From NCBI GenBank assembly GCA_036270095.1, contig DATBDE010000048.1, positions 10,247-74,246 on the forward strand: DNA of 64,000 nucleotides, read 5' to 3'. Positions 8,445 through 17,550 of the stretch are shown here, one piece after another. The position numbers and the translations under genes were made by a program. Origin of the DNA: DATBDE01 sp036270095. Its GTDB lineage: Bacteria > Actinomycetota > Thermoleophilia > Solirubrobacterales > Solirubrobacteraceae. The stretch's first letter is position 1. Every line of letters begins with the position of its first letter. Under the pieces are notes generated by a model that worked only from the letters and a program-made list of their open reading frames with translations, had not been told where the DNA came from and did no database searches.

Positions 8445-9748
8445 GCGCCCGCAACCGGGAGTTGTTCGGCCTGATCCCGGCCGCGCTGCTGCTGACCGGC
8501 GGCTTCGCCGCCGTGTTCATCCAGCAGCAGAACGTGCTGAGCGACGTCTCGCTCACCTACGGCGCGATCTTCCTCGGCCTGTGCCTGGCGGCGCACGTCT
8601 TCCTGCGCTTCACGCTGCCCAACGCGGACCCCTACCTGTTCCCGCTCGTCGCGCTGCTGGCTTGCTTCGGGCTCGTCGTCATCTACCGCATCGACGACAC
8701 GCTCGCGCGCGAGCAGGCGCAGTGGTTCGTGGTCGGGCTGATCGCGTTCGCGGCGGTGATCCTGTTCCTGCGCGACTACCGCGTGCTCGAGCGGTACCGC
8801 TACACGATCGCCTTCATCGGGCTGGGGCTGCTGGTGCTGCCGCGCCTGCCCGGCATCGGCGCGCAGGTCAACGGCGCCTACCTGGGCATCAAGATCGGGC
8901 CGGTCACCTTCCAGCCCGCCGAGCTGGCGAAGATCTGCTTGGTCATCTTCGTGGCCTCCTACCTGCGCGACACGCGCCAGGTGCTCGTGCTCGGGGCGCG
9001 CCGGTTCATGGGCGTGACCATCCCGCCGCTCAAGCACTTCGGGCCGCTGCTGGTCATCTGGGGCGCGTCGATGCTCATGCTCGTCCTCATCCGCGACCTG
9101 GGCTCGTCGCTGATGTTCTTCGGCGGCTTCCTGGCCATGCTCTACGTGGCCACCAACCGGGTCTCGTTCGTGCTCGTGGGTCTGATCCTGTTCGCGCTGG
9201 GGGCGTGGTTCCTGGGCAGCCACATCGGCCACGTGCACGACCGTGTGGAGACCTGGCTGGACCCGTTCCGGACCACGCTCTACAACAAGCCCGGCGGCAG
9301 CTACCAGATTGCACAGTCTCTGTTCGCCCAGGCCGACGGGGGGCTGATCGGCACCGGCTTCGGGCAGGCCTTGCTCAGCCTGCCCAACGGCACGCCGATC
9401 CTGCCCGCCGCGCACACCGACCTCATCTACGCGGTCATCACGAACGAGCTCGGGCTCGCAGGCGCTTGCGGCGTGCTGCTCGTCTACCTGCTCTTCACCG
9501 AGCGCGGGTTCAAGATCGCGACGCTCGCGCGCGACTCGTTCTCCAGCCTGCTGGCGACCGGCCTGACCGCGGTGCTCGCGCTGCAGGTCTTCGTGATCGT
9601 GGGCGGAGTGACGAAGGTGATCCCGCTGACCGGCGTGACCTTGCCGTTCGTCTCCTATGGCGGCTCGTCCATCGTGGCCAACTTCATCCTGCTCGCGCTG
9701 CTGCTGCAGATCTCGGACCGCGCGCGGAGGGACCGGGCAGCCGGATGA
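8441..9748 (+). CDS. rodA: SEDS peptidoglycan glycosyltransferase RodA/FtsW family
   Basis: A 435-residue polytopic membrane protein of the SEDS family, which polymerises lipid II into glycan strands together with a class B PBP. It has about ten hydrophobic helices; the family signature is visible in FQPAELAKI, in DLGSSLMFF, and in the C-terminal VTLPFVSYGGSS loop. It overlaps pstP by 4 bases (ATGA) and is followed by pbpA, its expected partner. Position in the kinase operon favours RodA (elongation) over FtsW, which usually lies in the dcw cluster. Confidence 0.92.
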   Translation: MSARNRELFGLIPAALLLTGGFAAVFIQQQNVLSDVSLTYGAIFLGLCLAAHVFLRFTLPNADPYLFPLVALLACFGLVVIYRIDDTLAREQAQWFVVGLIAFAAVILFLRDYRVLERYRYTIAFIGLGLLVLPRLPGIGAQVNGAYLGIKIGPVTFQPAELAKICLVIFVASYLRDTRQVLVLGARRFMGVTIPPLKHFGPLLVIWGASMLMLVLIRDLGSSLMFFGGFLAMLYVATNRVSFVLVGLILFALGAWFLGSHIGHVHDRVETWLDPFRTTLYNKPGGSYQIAQSLFAQADGGLIGTGFGQALLSLPNGTPILPAAHTDLIYAVITNELGLAGACGVLLVYLLFTERGFKIATLARDSFSSLLATGLTAVLALQVFVIVGGVTKVIPLTGVTLPFVSYGGSSIVANFILLALLLQISDRARRDRAAG

Positions 9749-9797
9749 TTCACGCGGCCTCCATCAGGCGAGCCCGGATGGCGAGCGGAGGCATCGC

Positions 9798-11237
9798 GTG
9801 AACACGCCGATCACCCGCCTGTTCGGGCTCGTCGTGTTGCTGTTCGCAGTCCTCGTGTTCGCGACCTCGTGGTGGACCGAGTTCGGCGCGCAGCGCCTGC
9901 GCGACAACCCGCTCAACCGGCGCCAGCTGCTCGAGGACGCCAAGGTCAAACGCGGGCGGATCCTCGCCGACGACGGCTCCGTCCTCGCGCGCTCGGTCAA
10001 GGCGCAGGGCGACACCTACACCCGCATCTACCCCTCGAACAGCTTCAGCCACGAGGTCGGCTACTCGTTCACCACCCTCGGGCGCGCCGGCCTGGAGGAG
10101 TCGCGCAACCCGGCGCTGACCGGCCAGGGCGGCGAGGTCGACACGCTCATCGACCAGCTCTCGGGGCGCAAGAAGGCCGGCGACGACGTGGTGACCAACC
10201 TCGACCCGGCGGCGCAGAAGGTGGCGCTGGAGCAGCTCGCGGGGCGCAAGGGCTCGGTGGTGGCGATGGAGCCCGGGACCGGCAAGGTGCGGGTCATGGC
10301 CTCGGTGCCGGGCTTCGACCAGAACCAGGTGCCCAAGCACTTCAAGCAGCTCAACCGGGACACGGACGCGCCGCTGCTGAACCGCTCGACCCAGGCCGGC
10401 TACCCGCCCGGCTCGACCTTCAAGGTGATCACCGCCACAGCGGCGCTCGACAGCGGCAAGTTCACTCAGGACTCAACCCTGAACGGCGACTCCGGGGTAG
10501 AGATCTCCGGCGTGCCGCTGGCCAACGACGGCGGGGAGGACTTCGGCCCGATCAACATGACCGACGCGCTCACGCACTCGGTCAACACGTACTGGGCGCA
10601 GATCGGCGAGAAGCTCGGCAAGGCGACCATGGCCAAGTACATGAACCTCTACGGCTTCGACCGCAAGCCGCCACTTGACTATCCGAACCCACAGAAGCGC
10701 GCGTCGGGTGAATACTCCAAGCGGGGGCGGTTGCTCCCCCCGACCTCGAATCAGGTGGACGTTGGACGCATGGCCATCGGCCAGGACAAGCTCGCGGTCA
10801 CGCCGCTGCAGATGGCGGAGGTCGCCGCGACCATCGCCAACGGCGGCGTGCGGGTCAAGCCGCGCCTGACCAGCAAGGTCGTCGACCCGGACGGGCGCAC
10901 GACGCAGCGCATCAACCCGCAGGACGTGACGCGGGTGATGAAAAAGTCGACAGCGGTGCAGCTGGCGCAGATGATGAGCAAGGTCGTCCAGGAAGGCACC
11001 GGCACGGCGGCCGCGCTTGAAGGCATCGACGTGGCCGGTAAGACGGGAACGGCCGAGATCGACGTCGCCAACAACATCACCCAACCCTGGTTCATCGCCT
11101 TCGCCCCGGCGAAGAACCCGCGCATCGCGATCGCGGCCACGGTGGAGCGGTCGCAGGGCGGCTTCGGCGGCACCGTCGCGGCGCCGATCGCGAAGGCCGT
11201 GATGGAGCAGCTCCTGCAGGGGGGCTCTCAACAGTGA
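9798..11237 (+). CDS. pbpA: Class B penicillin-binding protein (transpeptidase) PbpA
   Basis: A 479-residue transpeptidase that crosslinks peptidoglycan next to its SEDS partner RodA. One N-terminal membrane anchor (about 6-24) is followed by a short dimerisation region and the transpeptidase domain. The catalytic triad motifs are STFK at 206-209, SVN at 261-263 and KTG at 415-417. It lacks a glycosyltransferase domain. GTG 9798 is chosen because GGAGG lies 7 bases upstream. The PbpA family members in actinobacterial kinase operons are known PknB substrates or partners. The stop overlaps the pknB start by 4 bases. Confidence 0.93.
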   Translation: MNTPITRLFGLVVLLFAVLVFATSWWTEFGAQRLRDNPLNRRQLLEDAKVKRGRILADDGSVLARSVKAQGDTYTRIYPSNSFSHEVGYSFTTLGRAGLEESRNPALTGQGGEVDTLIDQLSGRKKAGDDVVTNLDPAAQKVALEQLAGRKGSVVAMEPGTGKVRVMASVPGFDQNQVPKHFKQLNRDTDAPLLNRSTQAGYPPGSTFKVITATAALDSGKFTQDSTLNGDSGVEISGVPLANDGGEDFGPINMTDALTHSVNTYWAQIGEKLGKATMAKYMNLYGFDRKPPLDYPNPQKRASGEYSKRGRLLPPTSNQVDVGRMAIGQDKLAVTPLQMAEVAATIANGGVRVKPRLTSKVVDPDGRTTQRINPQDVTRVMKKSTAVQLAQMMSKVVQEGTGTAAALEGIDVAGKTGTAEIDVANNITQPWFIAFAPAKNPRIAIAATVERSQGGFGGTVAAPIAKAVMEQLLQGGSQQ

Positions 11238-13147
11238 CCGACCCGCGCCTACGCGAGGCGATGGGCGAGCACGACGACGAGCTGATCGATGGGCGCTACC
11301 GGTTGCTGCACCGCGTCGGGTCGGGCGGCATGGCCGACGTGTGGTGCGCCGAGGACATTCAGCTGGGGCGGCGGGTGGCGCTCAAGCTCCTGCACCGCCG
11401 CTTCGCCGAGGACCCCGAGTTCGTGGAGCGCTTCAAGCGCGAGGCCTCCAGCGCCGCCTCGCTCACCCATCCCAACGTCGTCTCGGTCTTCGATCGCGGC
11501 GAGTGGGAGGGCACCTACTACATCGCGATGGAGTACTTGGACGGGCGGCCGCTGAAGCAGATCATCCGCGAGGAGGCCCCGCTCGACCTGCTGTACGCGA
11601 TCGACATGACGATCCAGATCCTGCGCGCCGGCCGTTTCGCCCACCAGCGCGGCGTCGTGCACCGCGACATCAAGCCCCACAACGTCATCGTCGACGCCGA
11701 GGGCCGGGCCAAGGTCACCGACTTCGGGATCGCCCGCGCCGGCGCGTCGGACATGACCGAGACCGGGTCGATCATGGGCACGGCCCAGTACCTGCCGCCC
11801 GAGCAGGCCCAGGGCCTCGCGGTCTCGCCGCAGTCCGACCTCTACGCGATCGGGATCGTCCTCTACGAGATGCTCACCGGCCGGGTGCCGTTCGACGGCG
11901 AGAGCGCCGTGACCATCGCGCTCAAGCAGGTGTCGGAGGCGCCGCTGCCGCCCTCGGCCTGGAACCCGGCGGTGCCGCCCGAGCTCGACGCGATCGTGCT
12001 GCGCGCGCTCGAGAAGGACCCGGCGGCTCGGTTCACCAGCGCCGACGAGTTCATCGCGGCGCTGCAGGCGGCTGCGGACCGGATCGCGAGCGGCGCGGCG
12101 CTGGGCCCGGGGACGGTGGCCTTCGGCGCGGTCGGGTCCGCCATCGCGCCGCCGCCGGCCGACGGCACCGGCTACGTGCCGCCCCAAGACGGCCAGCCCG
12201 GCGACCCGGAGGACGGGCGCAAGCCCAAGCGCTGGCCCTGGATCGTGGCCTCGATCGCGCTGCTGTGCATCGCCGCCGGCCTGATCTGGTTCGCGGCCGA
12301 CGGCGGCTTTGACTCCAGCAAGCCCCAGGTGGTCGTGCCCAAGGTCGTCGGGCTGCAGGCGACCACGGCCCAGACCGTGCTGACACGCGCGGGCTTCCGC
12401 GCCGACATCCAGCGCTTCGTCAACAGCGCGCCGCCCGACCAGGTCTTCGGCCAGGACCCGGGCGCCGGGGTGAAGGCCGACAAGGGCGCGATCGTCACGG
12501 TGCGGGTCTCGGAGGGTCCGGCGCAGAAGGTGGTGCCCGACGTCAACGACGACTCCGAGAAGGACGCCAAGAAGGCCCTCAAGCAGGAGGGCTTCAAGGT
12601 CAAGACGACCAAGCAGTTCTCCCAGACCGTGCCCGACGGCTCGGTGATCCGGACCATCCCCGGCGCGGGCGAGAAGGCCGACGCCGGCTCCGAGGTCACC
12701 CTCGTGGTCTCCAAGGGCACGCAGCCGGTGGCGGTGCCCAACGTGGTCGGGCAGTCGCGCGACTCAGCCACCTCGACCCTGCAGGGCCAGGGCTTCGCCG
12801 TCGACGTCACCGAGCAGGAGTCCACCGACACCACCGCCGGAAACGTGATCAGCCAGAACCCGACCTCGGGGACGTCGGCGGGCAAGGGCTCGACCGTGAC
12901 CATCACCGTGGCCAAGGCGCCGCCGCAGGCCGACGTGCCCGACGTGACCGGGCAGCGCCGCGGTCCCGCGACCTCGCAGCTGCGCGCGGCCGGGTTCAAG
13001 GTCGCCGTCAACGAGGAGCCGGTGCAGGACGACACCCAGGACGGGACCGTGGTCTCCCAGGACCCAGGCGCCGGCAAGGCTGCCCAGGGGGCGACGGTGA
13101 CCATCACCATCGGCCGCTTCCAGACCCAGACGGGGCCCAACGGCTAG
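11234..13147 (+). CDS. pknB: PASTA-domain Ser/Thr kinase PknB
   Basis: A 637-residue receptor kinase coordinating cell-wall growth. The cytoplasmic kinase domain (about 21-285) carries GSGGMADV, Lys51, HRD at 143-145, DFG at 163-165 and PEQAQG. An Ala/Pro linker and one transmembrane helix (about 337-357) lead to four extracellular PASTA repeats (about 368-632). Each repeat begins with V-P-x-V or V-P-D-V and ends with a T-V/L-x-V strand. PASTA units bind muropeptides or lipid II in the family. GTG 11234 overlaps the pbpA stop. ddl follows closely, so kinase, polymerases and precursor synthesis are probably co-transcribed. Confidence 0.95.
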   Translation: MTDPRLREAMGEHDDELIDGRYRLLHRVGSGGMADVWCAEDIQLGRRVALKLLHRRFAEDPEFVERFKREASSAASLTHPNVVSVFDRGEWEGTYYIAMEYLDGRPLKQIIREEAPLDLLYAIDMTIQILRAGRFAHQRGVVHRDIKPHNVIVDAEGRAKVTDFGIARAGASDMTETGSIMGTAQYLPPEQAQGLAVSPQSDLYAIGIVLYEMLTGRVPFDGESAVTIALKQVSEAPLPPSAWNPAVPPELDAIVLRALEKDPAARFTSADEFIAALQAAADRIASGAALGPGTVAFGAVGSAIAPPPADGTGYVPPQDGQPGDPEDGRKPKRWPWIVASIALLCIAAGLIWFAADGGFDSSKPQVVVPKVVGLQATTAQTVLTRAGFRADIQRFVNSAPPDQVFGQDPGAGVKADKGAIVTVRVSEGPAQKVVPDVNDDSEKDAKKALKQEGFKVKTTKQFSQTVPDGSVIRTIPGAGEKADAGSEVTLVVSKGTQPVAVPNVVGQSRDSATSTLQGQGFAVDVTEQESTDTTAGNVISQNPTSGTSAGKGSTVTITVAKAPPQADVPDVTGQRRGPATSQLRAAGFKVAVNEEPVQDDTQDGTVVSQDPGAGKAAQGATVTITIGRFQTQTGPNG

Positions 13148-13152
13148 CCCGC

Positions 13153-14136
13153 ATGCGCGCCGCGGTGGTGATGGGCGGGCGCTCGTCCGAGCACGAGATC
13201 TCGATCGCCTCGGGCCAGTCGGTGGCGGCCGGGCTGCGCGCAAACGGCCATGAGGTCGTCGAGGTCGAGATCGACCGCGACGGCGTGTGGCGGGCCGGCG
13301 GTGACGAGGTCGCGGTGCGGCCGGCGCGCGGGCTCCTGGACTGCGACGTGGTCTTCCCGGTCTTGCACGGGCCGTTCGGTGAGGACGGCACCGTCCAGGG
13401 GCTGCTCGAGTGCCTGGACGTGCCCTACACCGGCTCCGATGTCGCCGCCAGCGCCCTGTGCATGGACAAGGTGCGCTTCAAAGACGCCATGGCCCACGCC
13501 GGGCTGCCCCAGGTCGCCTACGTGGGCGTCAACCAGGCCACGCGGGCCGAGGATGTCGCCGGCATCGCCGCGCTCGGCTTCCCGTGCTGGGTCAAGCCGG
13601 CGCGGCTGGGCTCGTCGGTGGGGATCGTGCGGGTGGAGACGCCCGAGGGGATCGAGCCGGCGCTCGACGCCGCCTTCGCGCACGACCCGCGGGCGATCGT
13701 CGAGGCCAGCGCGCCCGGGCGCGAGATCGAGTGCTCGATCCTGGGCCCTACCGACGCGCCCGAGGCCAGCCTGGCGGGCGAGATCCTGCTCGGCGGCGGC
13801 GAGGACGCCTGGTACGACTACGAGGCCAAGTACACGCCCGGCGGCATGGAGCTCGTCGTGCCGGCGCGGATCTCGGCCGCGGCCATCGAGCGCGTGCAGG
13901 CGCTGGCGCGCCGGGCGTTCGCCCTGGCCGGCTGCAGCGGCTTTGCGCGCGTCGACTTCTTCGTCGATGGCGAGGAGGTCAAGCTCAACGAGCTCAACAC
14001 GATCCCCGGGTTCACGGAGACCAGCGTTTTCGGGAAGCTGTGGGACGCCTCCGGCGTGTCGTATGCGGAGGTGCTCGAGCGTCTGGCCCGCTACGCCTCC
14101 GACCGGCGCGAGCAGGAGCACGCCTACCGCTTCTGA
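13153..14136 (+). CDS. ddl: D-alanine--D-alanine ligase
   Basis: A 327-residue ATP-grasp ligase that joins two D-alanines for the peptidoglycan stem. The N-terminal motif GGRSSEHEISIASG is diagnostic of Ddl, followed by HGPFGEDGTVQG, the ATP-grasp lysine segment CWVKPARLGSSVG, and the metal and D-Ala site KLNELNTIPGFTETS. Length is normal. It starts 5 bases after pknB, extending the cell-wall operon, and ends one base before the stop of the convergent kinase gene, leaving no room for a separate terminator. In many Actinomycetota ddl lies elsewhere, so this placement with the kinase cluster is a noteworthy variation. Confidence 0.95.
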   Translation: MRAAVVMGGRSSEHEISIASGQSVAAGLRANGHEVVEVEIDRDGVWRAGGDEVAVRPARGLLDCDVVFPVLHGPFGEDGTVQGLLECLDVPYTGSDVAASALCMDKVRFKDAMAHAGLPQVAYVGVNQATRAEDVAGIAALGFPCWVKPARLGSSVGIVRVETPEGIEPALDAAFAHDPRAIVEASAPGREIECSILGPTDAPEASLAGEILLGGGEDAWYDYEAKYTPGGMELVVPARISAAAIERVQALARRAFALAGCSGFARVDFFVDGEEVKLNELNTIPGFTETSVFGKLWDASGVSYAEVLERLARYASDRREQEHAYRF

Positions 14137-14137
14137 G

Positions 14138-15643
14138 CTAGGACCCGTTCCGGTAGAGCGAGAGCTCGGAGACCTGCACGTGCTGCTGCTTGGGCGGCAG
14201 CGACGTGATCCAGAGCATGTAGTAGCGGTAGCGCTTGCCCCGGGTGCTGAACAGCCAGCGCTCCTTGGAGCCGCCGACGCTCCTGTTGGGGGCGAGCTGC
14301 GTCCAGCCCTTCAGGTTGCCGGGCCGGCCGCCGTTCGCGCCGTAGATCGAGGCCGCCCAGCCGCCGTGCGGCGTCGTGGCCTGCATGGCCGCCGCGGCCA
14401 CGCCCGGGTTGGCGTCGACGTAGATGCCCACGCCGGGCTTGTTCATGGTCCCGCCCTGGTAGCTCTCGGTCGACCACGTCGTGGTCTTGTCGCGGTCGAC
14501 GGCGAACGCGACCTGGTCGGAGTGCTCGACGCCGTCGCCCGGCGGCGGGTCGAAGGCGTGGGCGGAGTCGTCGGCCAGCGAGATCGGCTGCAGGCCCGGC
14601 GTCGGCGCCTCGGCCGGCGGCGGCCCGGTTCCGCGCTCGGTGTTCTGGCCCAGGCCGAACAGGATCACCGCGACGACGGCGGCGACGGCCAGCAGGGCGG
14701 CCACGAACAGCCAGGCCGGGTGGCGCAGGCGCAGCGGCAGGCGGCGGCGCTTGGGCTCGGGCAGCGTGCGCAGGACGCTCGTGGCCTCGGCCGTGGCCTG
14801 GCCGGCGCGGGCGGTCTCGACCGTGAGGGCATCCTCGAGGTCGATGTCGACCTCGTGCGCGGTCTGGTAGCGGCGCCCCAGGTCCTTGGCCGTGAGCCGC
14901 TCGACGATGGCCGCCGTCTGGGCCGAGGCCTGCGGGCGGCGCGCCTGTACGTCGGGGACGGCCTCGCGTACGTGCTTCATGGCCACGGCGACCTGGTTCT
15001 CGCCCCGGAACGGGACCTCGCCGGTGAGCATCTCGTAGAGCACGATCCCCAACGAGTAGAGGTCGGACTGGCCGGTGACCGCGTGGCCCAGGGCCTGCTC
15101 GGGCGAGACGTAGTCGGTGGTCCCGAGCACGCGCCCGTCGGCGGTCAGGCCCTCCTCCTCGAGCGAGCGGGCGATGCCGAAGTCGGTGACCTTGGCCGCG
15201 CCCTCGGGGTCGATGAGCACGTTCTGGGGCTTGACGTCCCGGTGCACGATCAGGGCGGCGTGGGCGGCGCCGAGCGCGCGCGAGATCTCGACCGCGTACG
15301 CCAGCGACTCGTCGATGGGCAGGCGGCCACAGCGGCGGATGCGGTCCTTCAGCGTCTCCCCGCGGACGTACTCGAGGACGATATAGGGGCGCCCCTCGTC
15401 CTCGCCGGCGTCGATCACGCCGACGATGTGCGGGTGCGAGAGCTGGGCCACCGCCCGGGCTTCGCGGCGGAAGCGCTCGAGCTGGTCGGAGTCGGTCGCG
15501 ATCTCGCGGTGCATGAGCTTGATCGCGACGTCGCGCTCGAGGGTCCCGTCGACGGCCCGGTAGACCGTCGACATGCCGCCAGCGCCGATCAGGGCCTCCA
15601 GCCGGTAGCGGCCGTCGAGTTCGGTGCCAACGAGGGTGCTCAT
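14138..15643 (-). CDS. Ser/Thr kinase with single TM and discoidin-like ectodomain
   Basis: A 501-residue receptor-like kinase. The kinase domain (about 10-275) has GAGGMSTV, Lys42, HRD at 134-136 and DFG at 154-156. A transmembrane helix (about 330-350) is followed by a roughly 130-residue extracellular region with FAVDRDKTTTWSTESYQGG, the pattern of an F5/8 type C (discoidin/galactose-binding-like) fold: a D-x-x-x-x-T-x-W core and a final beta strand HVQVSELSLYRNG. A carbohydrate or wall ligand is plausible but inferred. It is transcribed against the pknB-ddl operon. ATG 15643 is the start; the next upstream in-frame codons add only an unconserved Arg-rich stretch. Confidence 0.88.
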   Translation of the reverse strand: MSTLVGTELDGRYRLEALIGAGGMSTVYRAVDGTLERDVAIKLMHREIATDSDQLERFRREARAVAQLSHPHIVGVIDAGEDEGRPYIVLEYVRGETLKDRIRRCGRLPIDESLAYAVEISRALGAAHAALIVHRDVKPQNVLIDPEGAAKVTDFGIARSLEEEGLTADGRVLGTTDYVSPEQALGHAVTGQSDLYSLGIVLYEMLTGEVPFRGENQVAVAMKHVREAVPDVQARRPQASAQTAAIVERLTAKDLGRRYQTAHEVDIDLEDALTVETARAGQATAEATSVLRTLPEPKRRRLPLRLRHPAWLFVAALLAVAAVVAVILFGLGQNTERGTGPPPAEAPTPGLQPISLADDSAHAFDPPPGDGVEHSDQVAFAVDRDKTTTWSTESYQGGTMNKPGVGIYVDANPGVAAAAMQATTPHGGWAASIYGANGGRPGNLKGWTQLAPNRSVGGSKERWLFSTRGKRYRYYMLWITSLPPKQQHVQVSELSLYRNGS

Positions 15644-15663
15644 GCCTACGCGCCGTTCGTATT

Positions 15664-16428
15664 GTGCCGCCCGTGCCACAAGTCCGTGCGAGCTTTTACA
15701 CCGATCCGGGGGATCCGTGGTCGTGGGCGCTGGAGCCATCCGTGCGGCGCATGCAGGTGGAATTCGGCGCCACGGTGGCGATCACCTACGTGATGGGTGG
15801 ACTCGCGCGCGAGATCACCGACCCCGTCGGGGCCGCTCGGACGTGGCTCGAGGCGGGTGAGCGGTCAGGCATGCCGGTCGATCCGCGCCTGTGGCTGGAT
15901 GGTCCACCGGCTTCCACCTACCCCGCCTGCCTGGCCGTCGAAGCGGCCTCTGAGCAGGGTGATCCCGCGCGCTACGTGCGCCGCCTGCGCGAGGGCTTCG
16001 CGCTGCGCGGGCGCAAGCTCGACACGACCGAGGCCCTGGTCGAGGAGGCGCGGGCCACGCCGGGCCTGGACGTCGAGCGGTTCCGCATCGACCTGGCGTC
16101 CAACGCGATCGTGGAGCTGTTCGGCTCCGACCTCGAGCGGCTGCGCGCCAAGGAGCTCGCCGTGCCGGCGATCGAGCTCGGAGACGTCGTGCTGGAGGGG
16201 TTCGTGCCCTACGAGGTCCTGCGCGAGGCGGCGCTGCGCGCCGGGGCCGAGCCCGACGGCGCGGCCCCGCCGCCGGTCGAGTACGCACTGCGCCGCTTCG
16301 GGACGATGGCGGCCGCCGAGGTGGCGGCCGTGTGCTCGCTGCCCGGGCCCCGCGCCCCAGCCGAGCTGTGGGCGCTGGCCGCCGAGTGGCGCGCCCGCGA
16401 GGACCACGGGCTGTTCGCGCCGGTCTAG
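15664..16428 (+). CDS. DsbA/FrnE-like thioredoxin-fold protein lacking CxxC
   Basis: About 254 residues with the overall pattern of DsbA-family proteins of the FrnE/2-hydroxychromene-2-carboxylate isomerase type: an initial beta strand SFYTDPGDPWSWAL, a large helical insertion, then VPAIEL before a strand (cis-Pro loop) and VLEGFVPYEVL. The usual CxxC in the first helix is replaced by D-P-W-S, so disulfide chemistry is unlikely and a glutathione- or CoA-dependent isomerase-like role is possible. The start is GTG 15664 or GTG 15673, neither with a clear SD. It converges with purM, overlapping by 4 bases. Confidence 0.65.
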   Translation: MPPVPQVRASFYTDPGDPWSWALEPSVRRMQVEFGATVAITYVMGGLAREITDPVGAARTWLEAGERSGMPVDPRLWLDGPPASTYPACLAVEAASEQGDPARYVRRLREGFALRGRKLDTTEALVEEARATPGLDVERFRIDLASNAIVELFGSDLERLRAKELAVPAIELGDVVLEGFVPYEVLREAALRAGAEPDGAAPPPVEYALRRFGTMAAAEVAAVCSLPGPRAPAELWALAAEWRAREDHGLFAPV

Positions 16429-17474
16429 CGGTAGCGCAGGCCCAGCGGCGGGACGGTCACCGTTCCCGGCGCGTCGACCACCCGGCCGATGGCGCGCGTG
16501 CCCGGGTGGCGAGCGCCCAGCAGCGCGGCCGCGGCGTCGGCGTGCGCCTCGGGCACGACGACCACGAACCCGCAGCCCATGTTGAAGACGTCGTACATAT
16601 CCGCGGAAGGCACGTCGCCGGTGCGCGCGATGAGGTCGAACACCGGCGGCACCGGCAGCGGGTCGGTGAGCTCATAGCCCACCCGCGCGTGCAGGCGCAA
16701 CAGATTGCGCAGGCCGTCACCGGTGATGTGGGCCAGGCCGAGGACGGGGACGTCGGAGCGCAGGAGCTCGAGCGCCGCGCGCACGTAGATCACCGTCGGC
16801 TCGAGCAGGACGTCGGCGATGGTGGCGCCGCCGAGCGCGGGCGGCCGGTCGTCGAGGCCGTAGGCGCCGAGCAGCACCCGCCGGGCCAGGGTCAGGCCGT
16901 TGGCGTGCACGCCGCTGGAGGGCAGCCCGACCAGGACGTCGCCCGGCGCCGCGCGCTCGCCGGTGACCATGGCGTCGAGGCCGACGAGGCCCACGCAGGC
17001 GCCGGTGAGGTCGAAGCCGTGCGGCGACGGGTGGCCGCGGATGAGCTCGGGGAGCTGGGCCAGCTCGCCGCCGGGGATCTCGACCCCGGCCGCCTCCGCC
17101 CCCGCCTTGAGCCCGATGGCGATGTCCCGCAGCACGTCGGGGTCGGCGCGCTCGACGGCCAGGTAGTCGAGCACGGCGATCGGCTCGGCCCCCACGCAGA
17201 CGATGTCGTTGACGTTCATGGCGATGCAGTCGATCCCGATCGTGCCGTAGCGGCCCGCCTGCTCGGCCACGATCACCTTGGACCCCACCCCGTCCGCGGA
17301 CAGCGCCAGCCCGAGGTTGGGCGCGATCTCCAGCACCGCCGCGTAGTGCCCCGAGGCCAGGCGCGAGCGGCTCGGACGCCCGAGGTCGAGCGTGCGCAGC
17401 ACCCCGACGAGGGCGTCGATGGCGCGGGCCGACTCGGAGGTGTCGACGCCGGAGTCCGCGTAGGCGTCGGTCAT
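16425..17474 (-). CDS. purM: Phosphoribosylformylglycinamidine cyclo-ligase (AIR synthase)
   Basis: A 349-residue PurM, closing the imidazole ring of AIR in purine synthesis. Diagnostic segments are YADSGVDTSES at the N-terminus, GVGSKVIVAEQAGRYGTIGIDCIAMNVND around the ATP and substrate site, and GLPSSGVHANGLTLAR, followed by HITGDGL in the C-terminal AIRS_C domain. Length fits the family. The gene stands alone, away from other pur genes. TAGAGT (minus strand, 17488-17483) lies 8 bases before the ATG, indicating a leaderless promoter divergent from the TetR gene. Confidence 0.95.
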   Translation of the reverse strand: MTDAYADSGVDTSESARAIDALVGVLRTLDLGRPSRSRLASGHYAAVLEIAPNLGLALSADGVGSKVIVAEQAGRYGTIGIDCIAMNVNDIVCVGAEPIAVLDYLAVERADPDVLRDIAIGLKAGAEAAGVEIPGGELAQLPELIRGHPSPHGFDLTGACVGLVGLDAMVTGERAAPGDVLVGLPSSGVHANGLTLARRVLLGAYGLDDRPPALGGATIADVLLEPTVIYVRAALELLRSDVPVLGLAHITGDGLRNLLRLHARVGYELTDPLPVPPVFDLIARTGDVPSADMYDVFNMGCGFVVVVPEAHADAAAALLGARHPGTRAIGRVVDAPGTVTVPPLGLRYR

Positions 17475-17482
17475 CGCGCGGG

Positions 17483-17488
17483 ACTCTA
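17483..17488 (-). promoter_or_regulatory. -10 box of purM
   Basis: TAGAGT on the minus strand is followed by exactly 8 bases and the purM ATG, the typical geometry of actinobacterial leaderless transcripts. No SD is present between box and start. Confidence 0.45.
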
Positions 17489-17522
17489 GGGGCGACGGCG
17501 GCGCGACGGCCTCTTGCAATCA

Positions 17523-17545
17523 CGAAACGGTACGGTACAGTTTCG
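17523..17545. promoter_or_regulatory. Operator overlapping the TetR-gene promoter
   Basis: CGAAAC (17523-17528) and GTTTCG (17540-17545) are perfect inverted arms around GGTACGGTACA, itself a 5-base tandem repeat (GGTAC twice). This is a typical TetR-family operator. It covers a candidate -10 (TACAGT 17536-17541) lying 16 bases after a TTGCAA hexamer (17514-17519), and stops 5 bases before the regulator's ATG. Autorepression is therefore likely. Confidence 0.65.
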
Positions 17546-17550
17546 CGACG

